From Microscillaceae bacterium (lineage in GTDB: Bacteria > Bacteroidota > Bacteroidia > Cytophagales > Microscillaceae): 37,025 nt of DNA. A program made the position numbers and the translations under genes. The DNA is taken from the NCBI GenBank assembly GCA_025455045.1, contig JALONJ010000004.1:1-37025 (forward strand), written 5' to 3'. Within the stretch, counting starts at the first letter, position 1. Each line of letters opens with the position of its first letter. Positions 5,249 to 14,190 of the stretch are shown here, one piece after another. The notes under the pieces were generated by a model, which was given only the letters and a program-made list of their open reading frames with translations, had not been told where the DNA came from and did no database searches.

Positions 5249-8200
5249 ATGAATAAAGCAGAAGCTATCATCTCGGAATTAGAAAAATTAAATACCTATA
5301 ATCATATAGAGGTTGCTGATATAGATGAAATTATCGATGGTTTTGAGTATGCGCCCATTCGCCAGTATTTGGCGGCAATGCGCATTGGCGTAAAACCAGA
5401 AGATGCTACTGCCAATTTATTGAAAAGCTTAATTAATGATGTTTTGAGTAAAACTTTTTTTTCGGAGTTTAGATTACAGAAGGGCTATGTCGATTTTGCT
5501 ATTCAAGAAAACTTAAAAAATCCGGTTTTGATTGAACTCAAAGCTCTTTTTGCCATTGAGCGCGACCAGAAGGACAGACACAAAACCCCCAAATATCTTG
5601 ATTATCGCGGTTTATCTTACCAATATGACCAAGAACAAGTCAAAAAATACCTTTTGGATAATGATTTTTTAGTTTTGACCAATTTGCGTGAGGCTTTTTT
5701 GTTTGACAGAGATTCATTTTTTGATTTCAAACCATTTGCAACTATTCCTTTTACCCAGCTTTTGCGGGAGTTTTTGCTCAATGAGAGTTTGTGGGATACA
5801 ATTTTACGCTTAGAAGACACTACCAATAAGCCCAACCTAGAGCAAGAGTTTTTTAAGTCTTTGTCTAGCTGGTTTGAGTCATTTAGTCAAGTAAATTATC
5901 ACAATAATGAGGAATGGACACGCGAAGAATTAATAGTTTTGTTGCTAAACAAAGTTATTTTTATCAAAACTTTAGAGGATTTTGGTTTAATTCCTTTTCG
6001 GTTTTTAGAAAATATGTATTTTCAAAAAATCCGCGATTGGGAGCCACGCGGATTGGATAGAGTATTTGATAATTTTTTTGGCGAATTGGAGGATTGGTTT
6101 TGGGAATATTATGATACTGATTTGTTTAAGACTCGTATTTGGGGTTATATTGATAAAGATGAAAAAAACCTCAAAAGATTCAAAGATATTTTTGAACAAA
6201 CCCTTGGGTTTGGTGTATGGGAACAAACCTTTGGCAAGGGAATGGTTCATTATAATTATCGAAAAATTGATGAAGATGTTTTTGGCAAAGCTTACGAAAC
6301 CTTTATTGCCCAAAAGAGAAAAGATTCGGGCATATATTATACCCATCGTTTGATAACTCAATTTATGTCGGAACAAATAACCCAGCAATTATTTGCCGAT
6401 ATATTGGCCGAAATTTTAGACTTTTTGGACAAAGAAGACTATCAAAATGCCCAAGTTACATTTGATAAGATGAAGCAAATCCGAATAGTCGATACTTGTT
6501 CGGGAAGCGGTAGTTTTTTGATTAAAGTCTTGCGAGAAATCTATCACTACTATGAAGCAATTGACCAAAAAACCAATTGGATTCATCAATTGAGAGATTT
6601 GAACCTGAGTGCAACTACCGTCAAAGTTCGTCAAATTGAAGATTTTAGGCGTTACAATATGCTTGACGCCCCCCGCAAATTATTAGCTAGTATTATTCTA
6701 AACCATATTTTTGCCATTGACCTTGATGAAGGGGCTTTGGACACCGGCAAAACCAATATTTGGAAAGAAGCAGTCAAAATCAAACCTACTTTTTTTATTT
6801 ATCACAAACTTACGCAACGCAACGGACACGTTTTGCCCAATTTGGCAGTCAATTATATTCAAGGCGATTCATTATTAGATTTAGATATTAGGGAGCAAAT
6901 TGAGATTCTAGAGCAGGTTTTTGCCCCGGAAATTGTGCAAATGCATCAAATTAGGCAACAATATTTACAAAATCCTTTTGAGCCTGAAGTTCTAGAACCC
7001 ATTCCAGAGCTTAAGAAGAAGCTAAGAGCCTGCCTTGAAACTCATTTCTACCATATCAATCAATGGGAGGGTCGCTCACCTATTTTGATGGCATTAGAGT
7101 TTTTCTTTATATACTTTGACGAGAATGGCACAGCGTATTCTCCTGATAATCAAGGCTTTGATGGTATTATTAGCAATCCACCTTGGGAAATTATCAAACC
7201 TATTCAAAAAGAATTTTATGATGCCAATGTGCGCTATACTCAGCAAATTGGTAAATATACCTTAGATAAAAATGAGTTTGACCAACAGTTTGCGAAAAAA
7301 ATAGCTAGTGATGAGGCTTTCAGTATAGCTTGGGAAAATTACAAAGGATTTTATGATCAATACAAAAATTATTTGTATAAAATCTATCAACATCAAGGCG
7401 AAGGCGATTTGAATTTCTTTAAATTATTCATCGAGCGCGATTTAGAGCTGATTAAGCCCGAAGGATTTATGAGTTTGCTTATCCCTTCAGGTTTTCAAAC
7501 TGATAAAGGGGGAAGCGAATTGCGAAAGCTCTTGCTCAAACAGAACACTTTGAATCAATTGTTTAGTTTTGAAAATAAAGGTTATAAGGCAAAAGAAAGC
7601 GATAAACATAAGACTAAGATATTTCCTGATGTCCACCCTCAATTCAAATTTAGCATCATCAATGCCCAAAAAATAAAAAACTCCAGCGAAAATTATGATT
7701 TTAAAGGTTTATTTTATTTGCATCACCCTCAAGATTTGTATGATAAACAACCTATGCTTATCAATGCTGAAATGATCAAACGGTTTTCAGCAGATAATTT
7801 ATCTATTATGGAGTTTAGGAGTGCGCAAGATTATCAACTGTGTAGCAAAATATTGGATACCCACCGTTTGCTCAAAGATTGGGGATATGATTTTCGCCGC
7901 GAATTTCATATGACAGATGATGCAAAGCTGTTTCATAAAGTTCGAGATCAAAATTTGCCGCTTTATGAAGGCAAAATGATTTATCAATTTGATAGCAAAT
8001 TTAGCCCGCCCAACTATTTTTTGAATGAAGATGAAGTTCGAAAAATCTTACTCCAAAAAGAAATAACTCGTATAAAAAGTGATTTGAAACTCAAACAAAA
8101 AAATGAAGATTTAGCCCAATATTTTGATAATGAAAACTTCAAACTTGATTATCAAACCTATCGCTTGGTTTATCGTTCGGTAGGAGGCTCAACCAATGAA

Positions 8201-8737
8201 CGCACCTTGATAGCTAGTATGATTCCTCCTAATCACTTTGCTGTACACTCTCTCAATTATTTAATTAATTGTACTTATGAAATAAAGGCTGGAGAAATTA
8301 TCCAAAATCTGTTAGCTGAGGTAGAAGTTGTTTATCTTCAAGCATTACTCAATTCATTGACACTCAACTATTTCATTCGAAATAAAATTTCGGCTAACCT
8401 GACCATTAATTTTTTATATGAACTTCCTATTCCCCTTGCCTCAGACGATTTAAAACAAAGAATTATTCAAAAATCTTTGGCTTTGTTGATTCATAAAAAT
8501 AATCAACAAGGTGAATATGAAGCTCTAAAACAAAGCACCTCATTTGTGATTGATATTCCTAACGCTCAATTAAATTACTTAAGAGCCGAATTAGAAATTT
8601 TGATTGCTCAAGAACTCTATGGATTAACTAAAACTGAATGGCTTTACTTGACTTCTACCTTTATTTATGGGGAAAATCCTACTACCCGTCAAGAATTAGA
8701 TGATATAATTAGAATAAGCAATGATTTGTACAGATAA
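5249..8737 (+). CDS. Type IIG restriction-modification enzyme (endonuclease and adenine-N6 methyltransferase in one chain)
   Basis: This 1162-aa protein probably cuts and methylates DNA at a specific site. The N-terminus has a PD-(D/E)XK-like nuclease pattern: Asp82 in GYVDFAI, then Glu96 and Lys98 in VLIELKA. A helical linker (about 180-390) follows. The methyltransferase has motif I DTCSGSGSFL at 415-424 and motif IV NPPW at 643-646, the pattern of gamma-class N6-adenine methylases of the Eco57I type. The C-terminal 350 residues (including NKISANLTINFLYELPIP) look like the target-recognition domain. No separate methylase or specificity subunit is next to it, consistent with a stand-alone enzyme. 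Codon use is more A+T-rich than the SDR upstream, which may indicate transfer. BREX PglX is an alternative, but no BREX partners are present and the nuclease motif argues against it. Confidence 0.85.
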   Translation: MNKAEAIISELEKLNTYNHIEVADIDEIIDGFEYAPIRQYLAAMRIGVKPEDATANLLKSLINDVLSKTFFSEFRLQKGYVDFAIQENLKNPVLIELKALFAIERDQKDRHKTPKYLDYRGLSYQYDQEQVKKYLLDNDFLVLTNLREAFLFDRDSFFDFKPFATIPFTQLLREFLLNESLWDTILRLEDTTNKPNLEQEFFKSLSSWFESFSQVNYHNNEEWTREELIVLLLNKVIFIKTLEDFGLIPFRFLENMYFQKIRDWEPRGLDRVFDNFFGELEDWFWEYYDTDLFKTRIWGYIDKDEKNLKRFKDIFEQTLGFGVWEQTFGKGMVHYNYRKIDEDVFGKAYETFIAQKRKDSGIYYTHRLITQFMSEQITQQLFADILAEILDFLDKEDYQNAQVTFDKMKQIRIVDTCSGSGSFLIKVLREIYHYYEAIDQKTNWIHQLRDLNLSATTVKVRQIEDFRRYNMLDAPRKLLASIILNHIFAIDLDEGALDTGKTNIWKEAVKIKPTFFIYHKLTQRNGHVLPNLAVNYIQGDSLLDLDIREQIEILEQVFAPEIVQMHQIRQQYLQNPFEPEVLEPIPELKKKLRACLETHFYHINQWEGRSPILMALEFFFIYFDENGTAYSPDNQGFDGIISNPPWEIIKPIQKEFYDANVRYTQQIGKYTLDKNEFDQQFAKKIASDEAFSIAWENYKGFYDQYKNYLYKIYQHQGEGDLNFFKLFIERDLELIKPEGFMSLLIPSGFQTDKGGSELRKLLLKQNTLNQLFSFENKGYKAKESDKHKTKIFPDVHPQFKFSIINAQKIKNSSENYDFKGLFYLHHPQDLYDKQPMLINAEMIKRFSADNLSIMEFRSAQDYQLCSKILDTHRLLKDWGYDFRREFHMTDDAKLFHKVRDQNLPLYEGKMIYQFDSKFSPPNYFLNEDEVRKILLQKEITRIKSDLKLKQKNEDLAQYFDNENFKLDYQTYRLVYRSVGGSTNERTLIASMIPPNHFAVHSLNYLINCTYEIKAGEIIQNLLAEVEVVYLQALLNSLTLNYFIRNKISANLTINFLYELPIPLASDDLKQRIIQKSLALLIHKNNQQGEYEALKQSTSFVIDIPNAQLNYLRAELEILIAQELYGLTKTEWLYLTSTFIYGENPTTRQELDDIIRISNDLYR

Positions 8738-8964
8738 TCCATTTGTTGTGATTATCTAATTTTGAACAACCCATTACAAAGCCCTAAAAATCAAGTATTT
8801 ACAAAATAAAATGATGCTATTTCCTATATTTCGTAAAAAAACTTATTTCAAAATTTTAGAAAAGTACAATTTTTATATATTTATTAAGGCAAATTTTGTA
8901 AAACTTAATAAGATTTTGTCTTTCAATCGATATGGTGCTTACTAAGAGGTAAAGTTTCAAATAA

Positions 8965-9003
8965 AAATCCATAAGTGTTTGATTATCAATCACTTATGGA
9001 TTT
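8965..9003. terminator. Long extended palindrome between convergent genes
   Basis: The core palindrome TTGATTATCAA (8979-8989) is extended on both sides to 19-base arms (8965-8983 and 8985-9003) with one mismatch. It lies between the stop of the restriction-modification gene (8737) and the stop of alaS (9011), so it could act as a bidirectional terminator. It lacks a clear T-tract and is A+T-rich, so this role is inference. The rest of 8738-9010 has no other feature I can identify. Confidence 0.5.
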
Positions 9004-9010
9004 ATAGGTT

Positions 9011-11689
9011 TTAAACCAGCATCTTCGCTCTACTCACCACTTTATCTAATCCGCTCGAATCTTTCCCTCCAGCAGTAGCGAAAAATGGCTGTCCGCCGCC
9101 GCCGCCTTGAATTTCTTTGGCGAGTTCTTTAATGATGTTTCCGGCGTGGTAATTTTTGGTTTTGACCAAGTTTTCGGCAATCATTACTGCAATTTGCGGT
9201 TTGCCTTGAATATCAGCGACTAATACACAAAACAAGTCTTCGGTTTTTGCCTTCAAGTCGTAAGCCAATTGCTTCAAAGCATCGGCGGAAGGTACTTTTA
9301 CCTTTTGGGCAATAAAATTGACTTCGCCGATTCGTTCCAATTGATTCAATAATTGGTCTTTTAATCCACTAACTTGCTGATTTTCAAATACTTCTATTTG
9401 TTTCTGCAAATTTTTGTTTTCTTCCAATAAATCCAAAACGGCTTTTTTCAAGTCTTTGGGATTTTTGAGAATTTCCTTCAATTCATTCACCAAATTCAAT
9501 TGTTCATTGTAAAATGCTTCGGCTTTATCAGCCGTAATTGCCTCTACGCGCCGGATTCCCGCCGAACTTGAACCTTCGGAAGTGATTTTGAACAAACCGA
9601 TTTTGCCGGTATTGCTCACGTGCGTACCCCCGCATAACTCGCGCGAATAGTTAGCATCAAAAGTAATCACCCGCACAAAATCGCTGTATTTTTCGCCAAA
9701 CAAAGCCGTAGCGTGTAATTCCTCCACTGCCGTTTTGAAAGGCACATTGCGGCGTTCATCTAAGGCAATATTTTCTCTAATCTTCTGATTCACAATGTTT
9801 TCCACTTCGGTAATTTGCTCATCCGTCATTTTGCCATGATGCGAAAAGTCAAAACGCAAAATCTCGTCATTCACCAATGAACCTTTTTGGGCAACGTGAT
9901 TACCCAAAACTTGGCGCAAAGCTGAGTGCATCAGATGGGTAGCTGAGTGATTGTTTTCAATTAAACTGCGGCGACTTGAATTTACTTTTGCCTCGACTAC
10001 AACACTGGCTAAATCATTGATTTCCAGCCAATTAGTATCTTCGGTCAAATGTACAATCAAATCATTTTCTTTTTTGGTATCGATAATTGTTAATTCGTAA
10101 TTCCCAATTTTCAATTTTCCCGTGTCGCCCACTTGTCCACCTGATTCAGCATAAAATGGGGTTTTTGCCAATACAATTTGATACAGAGGTAGAGGTTTTT
10201 CCTTTTGGATAATTTGTCGATATTTAACTATTTGAGTTTCAGCCCATAAAGTATCATAGCCCACAAATTCAATTTTATCGATTGGATTAACTTCCACCCA
10301 ATCCGAAGTTATTTTTGCTTGAGCATTGCGCGCGCGGTCTTTTTGAATTTGCATTTCCGCCTCGAAGCCCTTTTCGTCAATTTGCAAATTATTTTCTTTG
10401 GCAATCAAAGCCGTTAAATCCGCCGGAAAACCAAAAGTATCATATAATTTAAAGACTTCTTTGCCATCAATTACAGTCGTTTTTTTATTGCGGGTTTGGC
10501 TCATTACTCCATCAATCAATTTTAAACCCGTTTCTAGGGTTTCTAAAAATGATTTTTCTTCTTCTCGAATCACATTTGTCACAAAATCCAATTGTGCATA
10601 CAATTCAGGAAACACTCCTTTAAATTGCTCGGCTAATTGCGGCACTAAAGTCGTCAAAAATGGTTCTTTAAAACCTAAATAAGAATAACCATAACGCACC
10701 GCCCGGCGCAAAATTCGGCGAATTACATAACCGGCTTTGTTATTCGAGGGGATTTGCCCATCCGCAATGGCAAAAGAAACTGCCCGAATGTGGTCGGCGA
10801 TTACGCGCATCGCAATATCAGACCTCACCCCCGTCCCCTCTCCTGTTGAGAGGGGGGAAGTACCGTAATAAGGAATGCCGCTTTTTTGCGAAATAGTTTG
10901 AATTAAAGGTTGAAAAACATCCGTATCATAATTGGAAGTTTTGCCTTGAATCGCCATACAAAGCCGCTCAAAACCCATTCCGGTATCTACGTGCTGGGCA
11001 GGCAGGCGTTTGAGCGATTTGTCTGCCATTCGCTCAAATTGCATAAATACATTGTTCCAAATTTCAATCACCAAAGGATTGTCTTGATTGACCAAATCGC
11101 CCCCGGGGATTTGGGCAATTTCACTCTCGGGGCGCAAGTCAATGTGAATTTCCGAACAAGGTCCGCAAGGACCTACTTCGCCCATTTCCCAAAAATTGTC
11201 TTTTTTGTTGCCAAATAAGATATGATTTTCGGGCAAATATTGTTTCCACAATTCAAGGGCTTCAGTATCGGGTTCGAGATTTTCTTTGCTATCTCCCTCA
11301 AACACCGTGGCATACAAGCGGTCTTTGGGCAATTGATACACTTCGGTCAAGAGTTCCCAAGACCATTTGATGGCTTCTTTTTTGAAATAATCGCCAAACG
11401 ACCAGTTACCCAACATCTCAAACATTGTATGGTGGTAAGTGTCGTGTCCTACATCTTCCAAATCGTTGTGTTTGCCGGTTACGCGCAAGCATTTTTGGGT
11501 ATCGGCAATTCTCACTGATGGAGGTGTGCCGTTACCCAAGAAAAAATCTTTGAATTGCGCCATTCCCGAGTTGGTAAACATCAAAGTAGGGTCATTTTTA
11601 AGCACCAAAGGCGCGGAAGGGACAATCAAATGCCCTTTAGATTTGAAAAAATCTAAAAATGTTTGGCGAATTTCGTTGGAAGTCATCAT
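9011..11689 (-). CDS. alaS: Alanyl-tRNA synthetase
   Basis: This is a full-length class II synthetase of 892 aa (family about 870-880) that charges tRNA-Ala. The N-terminal catalytic core shows SKGHLIVPSAPLV, TNSGMAQFKDFFLG, the HNDLEDVG segment and RVIADHIRAV...ADGQIPSNNKAGYVIRRILRRA. The editing domain has the zinc ligands HSATH and CGGTH. The C-terminal C-Ala domain ends with GGGGGQPFFATAGG. An odd stretch, TSPLSTGEGTGVRS at residues 277-290, lies just before DIAMRVIADH. It is the translation of a palindromic G+C-rich repeat inserted in frame (see 10820-10861). The start is the ATG after a short run of A+T-rich repeats; a second in-frame ATG follows directly. The gene is transcribed alone and convergent to the restriction gene. 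Confidence 0.97.
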   Translation of the reverse strand: MMTSNEIRQTFLDFFKSKGHLIVPSAPLVLKNDPTLMFTNSGMAQFKDFFLGNGTPPSVRIADTQKCLRVTGKHNDLEDVGHDTYHHTMFEMLGNWSFGDYFKKEAIKWSWELLTEVYQLPKDRLYATVFEGDSKENLEPDTEALELWKQYLPENHILFGNKKDNFWEMGEVGPCGPCSEIHIDLRPESEIAQIPGGDLVNQDNPLVIEIWNNVFMQFERMADKSLKRLPAQHVDTGMGFERLCMAIQGKTSNYDTDVFQPLIQTISQKSGIPYYGTSPLSTGEGTGVRSDIAMRVIADHIRAVSFAIADGQIPSNNKAGYVIRRILRRAVRYGYSYLGFKEPFLTTLVPQLAEQFKGVFPELYAQLDFVTNVIREEEKSFLETLETGLKLIDGVMSQTRNKKTTVIDGKEVFKLYDTFGFPADLTALIAKENNLQIDEKGFEAEMQIQKDRARNAQAKITSDWVEVNPIDKIEFVGYDTLWAETQIVKYRQIIQKEKPLPLYQIVLAKTPFYAESGGQVGDTGKLKIGNYELTIIDTKKENDLIVHLTEDTNWLEINDLASVVVEAKVNSSRRSLIENNHSATHLMHSALRQVLGNHVAQKGSLVNDEILRFDFSHHGKMTDEQITEVENIVNQKIRENIALDERRNVPFKTAVEELHATALFGEKYSDFVRVITFDANYSRELCGGTHVSNTGKIGLFKITSEGSSSAGIRRVEAITADKAEAFYNEQLNLVNELKEILKNPKDLKKAVLDLLEENKNLQKQIEVFENQQVSGLKDQLLNQLERIGEVNFIAQKVKVPSADALKQLAYDLKAKTEDLFCVLVADIQGKPQIAVMIAENLVKTKNYHAGNIIKELAKEIQGGGGGQPFFATAGGKDSSGLDKVVSRAKMLV
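10820..10861. repeat. Palindromic G+C-rich repeat inserted in frame in alaS
   Basis: It contains CTCACCCCCGTCCCCTCTCC and a perfect eight-base inverted repeat, CCCCTCTC (10835-10842) with GAGAGGGG (10848-10855), loop CTGTT. The same CTCACCC...CCCTCTCC...GAGAGGG layout is the core of the MITE at 34314-34402. It is 42 nt long, a multiple of three, and the alaS frame continues across it without a stop. Confidence 0.75.
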
Positions 11690-11701
11690 ATAATTAAATA
11701 C

Positions 11702-11756
11702 TAATATGCTAATTTAATAATATGCTAATGTGCTAATAATCAATTAATTAGCAAAT
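11702..11756 (-). promoter_or_regulatory. Direct and inverted repeats just upstream of alaS
   Basis: TAATATGCTAAT occurs at 11702-11713 and again at 11718-11729, with a partial third copy (GTGCTAAT) at 11730-11737. GCTAAT and ATTAGC form an inverted repeat around 11732-11752. The block ends about 12 bases before the alaS start and could be an operator or leader structure. No regulator is known to me. Confidence 0.35.
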
Positions 11757-12346
11757 AAGCAAGTTTAGGTGATTGATTTGAAAAAATTAATTAATTATCA
11801 AATTAAATCGAGGCGCAAAATTAGCGGAAAAAGCGGGTTTTGGCAAGTCTAAGCACAATGCTGTTTTCACACTTTATTAATTTTAAGAGCATAAATACCT
11901 CATTATCAATTAGTTACATCATATTCTTGGTTTTAAAATCCAATCTTTTTTGGCTTTTGTGATAAATTAATTTGAAATATTTGCAATTCTTTTCTAATTT
12001 GAGCCAAAATTGAGATGACACTTTTAAAATAATGAATCCTATTAGAAATAAGTCTTACGCTTTCGCGCCCAACCATACTTGAGTCGCCACTCCTATCATT
12101 ATTTTCAATTTGCATTTTTATTTTTAAATAGTCAAATGAAATCATTTGATTGATTTTTGAATAAACTTATATTCATAACTTATTGATAATCAATCAATTA
12201 ACAATAATCACTTAATTAAGACTAACTTTTTAAAAAATCCATTGCAAGGCGGGCTAAGGCTGAAATTTGGGCTTTGTTGTAATAATTTTTATTTTGGAAC
12301 TTAAATTGTATAGTCAAAGAATTGAATTCGTTATTTACGAAAGCTT
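11757..12346. other. Intergenic region between alaS and cheR
   Basis: It holds palindrome variants at 11791-11801 and 11899-11909 and an exact copy at 12183-12193. A 70-codon minus-strand frame (11933-12145, starting MISFDYLKIKMQ) is the only sizeable ORF. It is basic, has no recognisable domain or ribosome-binding site, and I give it low weight as a gene. Confidence 0.4.
11933..12145 (-). CDS. Doubtful small hypothetical protein (70 aa)
   Basis: The frame is basic and probably helical in its second half (RIHYFKSVISILAQIRKEL), ending LSQKPKKIGF. It could be a small real gene divergent from cheR, with a palindrome copy about 40 bases before its start. It could equally be chance in A+T-rich DNA. 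No family is recognised. Confidence 0.25.
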   Translation of the reverse strand: MISFDYLKIKMQIENNDRSGDSSMVGRESVRLISNRIHYFKSVISILAQIRKELQIFQINLSQKPKKIGF

Positions 12347-13174
12347 ATGCAAGAGATTGAAATTTCACAATTAAGAACCCTCACAGACTTGCTAAAAGTG
12401 AAGTATGACTATGATTTCTCCAATTATGCGATGTCTTCGTTTCGACGCAGGATACAGCGAATTTTGGAAATCTATAAGTTTCCTTCCTTTGATGCACTGC
12501 TTGATAAATTGAGTTTAGGCGATAAAAAATTTTTCCACGAGTTTTTGTCCGAAATCACGGTCAATGTTACCGAAATGTTCCGCGACCCCTCATTTTGGGT
12601 AGAACTGCGCGAAAACATATTGCCTTTGATTTTTTCGGAAAACAAAAGTGTAAGCATCTGGCACGCCGGTTGTTCGTCGGGCGAGGAAGTGTACTCAATG
12701 GCAATTACTTTGCAAGAGTTGGGCTTGCTCGAGCGCGCCCGCATTGTCGCCACCGACATTGACCAATCTATCTTGAGCAAGGCAAAAGAAGCCGCCTATT
12801 CAATGAAGAATATGGAACTGAACGCCAAAAACTACGAGCGCGCCAAAGGCACTTATACCCTTGAGAAATATTACAAAGAGCAAAACGGCAAAGCTTATAT
12901 GGACAAAACACTGGTCAAAGATGTAGTTTTTAAAGAACATAATTTGGTCAATGGTTCGGCGTTCTCAAAATTTGATTTGATTTTGTGCCGCAATGTGATG
13001 ATTTATTTTAATCAACAGCTCCAAAATCACGTCTTGAAAGTGTTTCACGAAAGTTTGTTCAAAAACAGTTATTTGGTCGTGGGTTCTAAAGAGTCGTTGA
13101 TTTGGTGCGAAATCGCCAACAAATTTGCCATTGTAAACAACGAAGAAAAAGTTTATAAAAAAGTAAAAGACTAG
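12347..13174 (+). CDS. cheR: CheR-family protein-glutamate O-methyltransferase
   Basis: This 275-aa enzyme uses S-adenosylmethionine to methylate glutamates, classically on chemoreceptors. The N-terminal helical domain contains SFRRRIQRIL. The linker NVTEMFRD is typical of CheR. The SAM-binding fold shows HAGCSSGEEVYSMAI, then ATDID, then LILCRNVMIYF. There is no attached TPR or receptor domain. The next gene is a CheB-like methylesterase, so the two probably form an opposing pair. No chemoreceptor, CheA or CheW is in the window, so the substrate is open; the large sensor at 15105 has no MCP signalling domain. An A+T-rich leader precedes the ATG. Confidence 0.93.
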   Translation: MQEIEISQLRTLTDLLKVKYDYDFSNYAMSSFRRRIQRILEIYKFPSFDALLDKLSLGDKKFFHEFLSEITVNVTEMFRDPSFWVELRENILPLIFSENKSVSIWHAGCSSGEEVYSMAITLQELGLLERARIVATDIDQSILSKAKEAAYSMKNMELNAKNYERAKGTYTLEKYYKEQNGKAYMDKTLVKDVVFKEHNLVNGSAFSKFDLILCRNVMIYFNQQLQNHVLKVFHESLFKNSYLVVGSKESLIWCEIANKFAIVNNEEKVYKKVKD

Positions 13175-13572
13175 GGGGGAAATTTTCAGATTTTTGAATT
13201 TTCAAATTTTTGAATTTCTGAATTTTTGAATAGATTAAGTCTAAGGAATAGATACGGAATAGTATAATTTTTTAAAATATAAATCATTGAAAATCAAGTA
13301 GTTATATAATTTATAATTCCTAATTATTAATTCCTAATTCTTAAAAGTTTTCCTAGCGGGAAAAAATTTGAAAAAGATGTTTTAATTAAAAAATATATCG
13401 AGTTTGTAGTTTGATGATTTTGAATATAAGGAATAAGTATGAAATGATTAAACATTTATGGAATCGCAATTAATTGATAATCAGATATTTATTTAATTTT
13501 CGATTCCTAATAATTAATTTCTCATTTCTTAGTATTATCTTTTTTGCCAAACTACGAGCCAATTTACTGAGT
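13175..13572. other. Intergenic region between cheR and cheB
   Basis: It holds near-repetitive TTTTTGAATTT segments (13190-13232), a palindrome variant at 13287-13297 and an exact copy at 13474-13484. There is no clear terminator or protein gene. A TTG-initiated upstream extension of cheB from 13474 starts inside the palindrome and is rejected. Confidence 0.5.
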
Positions 13573-14190
13573 ATGACTCATATCAAAGTAGATAGCCACT
13601 ATAGAGCCATTGTTATTGGCGGTTCTGCCGGTAGCTTTCAAGTCATTAGCAAGATTTTGAGTGCCTTGCCGAGTGATTTTGAGTTGCCGATTATGATGTG
13701 TTTGCACCGCCTGCGCCACGTGCGCAACGGCTTTGTGGAAGCATTGAACATCAAAAGCACCATTGCCATCAAGGAGCCTTATGACAAAGAGTCTATCAAA
13801 AAAGGGAATATTTACTTAGCCCCGGCTAATTATCATTTGGGGGTAGAACTAGGCAATACCTTTGCCCTTACTACCGAAGAATTGTTGAATAATTCGCGCC
13901 CCGCAATTGATATTCTGTTGCAAACCGCCGCCTATGCTTATCGCAACAAATTGGTGGGAATTTTGCTTTCGGGAGCTAATAAAGATGGTGCAATCGGAAT
14001 GAAAAAAATTGCCGAGCGGGGCGGTTTGACTATTGTACAAGACCCCAAGGAGTGCCTGATTGATACAATGCCAGTGTCGGCTATGAAAATAACCGAAATC
14101 GACCACGTACTATCGGTACAAGGTATCATTGATTTTTTGTTGGAATTGGATAAAAAAGTAAAATTAGTGCATAAACCGGAGGATAAATGA
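13573..14190 (+). CDS. cheB: CheB-like protein-glutamate methylesterase, catalytic domain only
   Basis: This 205-aa methylesterase removes methyl groups from glutamates. The serine-hydrolase triad is visible: Ser18 in IGGSAGS, His45 in MCLHRLRH, and Asp138 in LSGANKDGA. The N-terminal receiver domain of classical CheB is absent, so activity cannot be controlled by phosphorylation in the usual way. The ATG at 13573 was chosen because MTHIKVDSHYRAIVIGGSAG begins the domain. An upstream in-frame TTG would add a hydrophobic stretch encoded partly by a repeat. Its stop overlaps the start of the next gene by four bases (ATGA), implying translational coupling. Confidence 0.9.
   Translation: MTHIKVDSHYRAIVIGGSAGSFQVISKILSALPSDFELPIMMCLHRLRHVRNGFVEALNIKSTIAIKEPYDKESIKKGNIYLAPANYHLGVELGNTFALTTEELLNNSRPAIDILLQTAAYAYRNKLVGILLSGANKDGAIGMKKIAERGGLTIVQDPKECLIDTMPVSAMKITEIDHVLSVQGIIDFLLELDKKVKLVHKPEDK

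Noticed and set aside
5249..8737. BREX PglX methylase
   Set aside because: No BREX partners are present and the N-terminus carries a nuclease-like motif.
13474..13572. Upstream TTG start for cheB
   Set aside because: It starts inside a palindrome and adds a non-family hydrophobic stretch; the ATG at 13573 fits the domain start.
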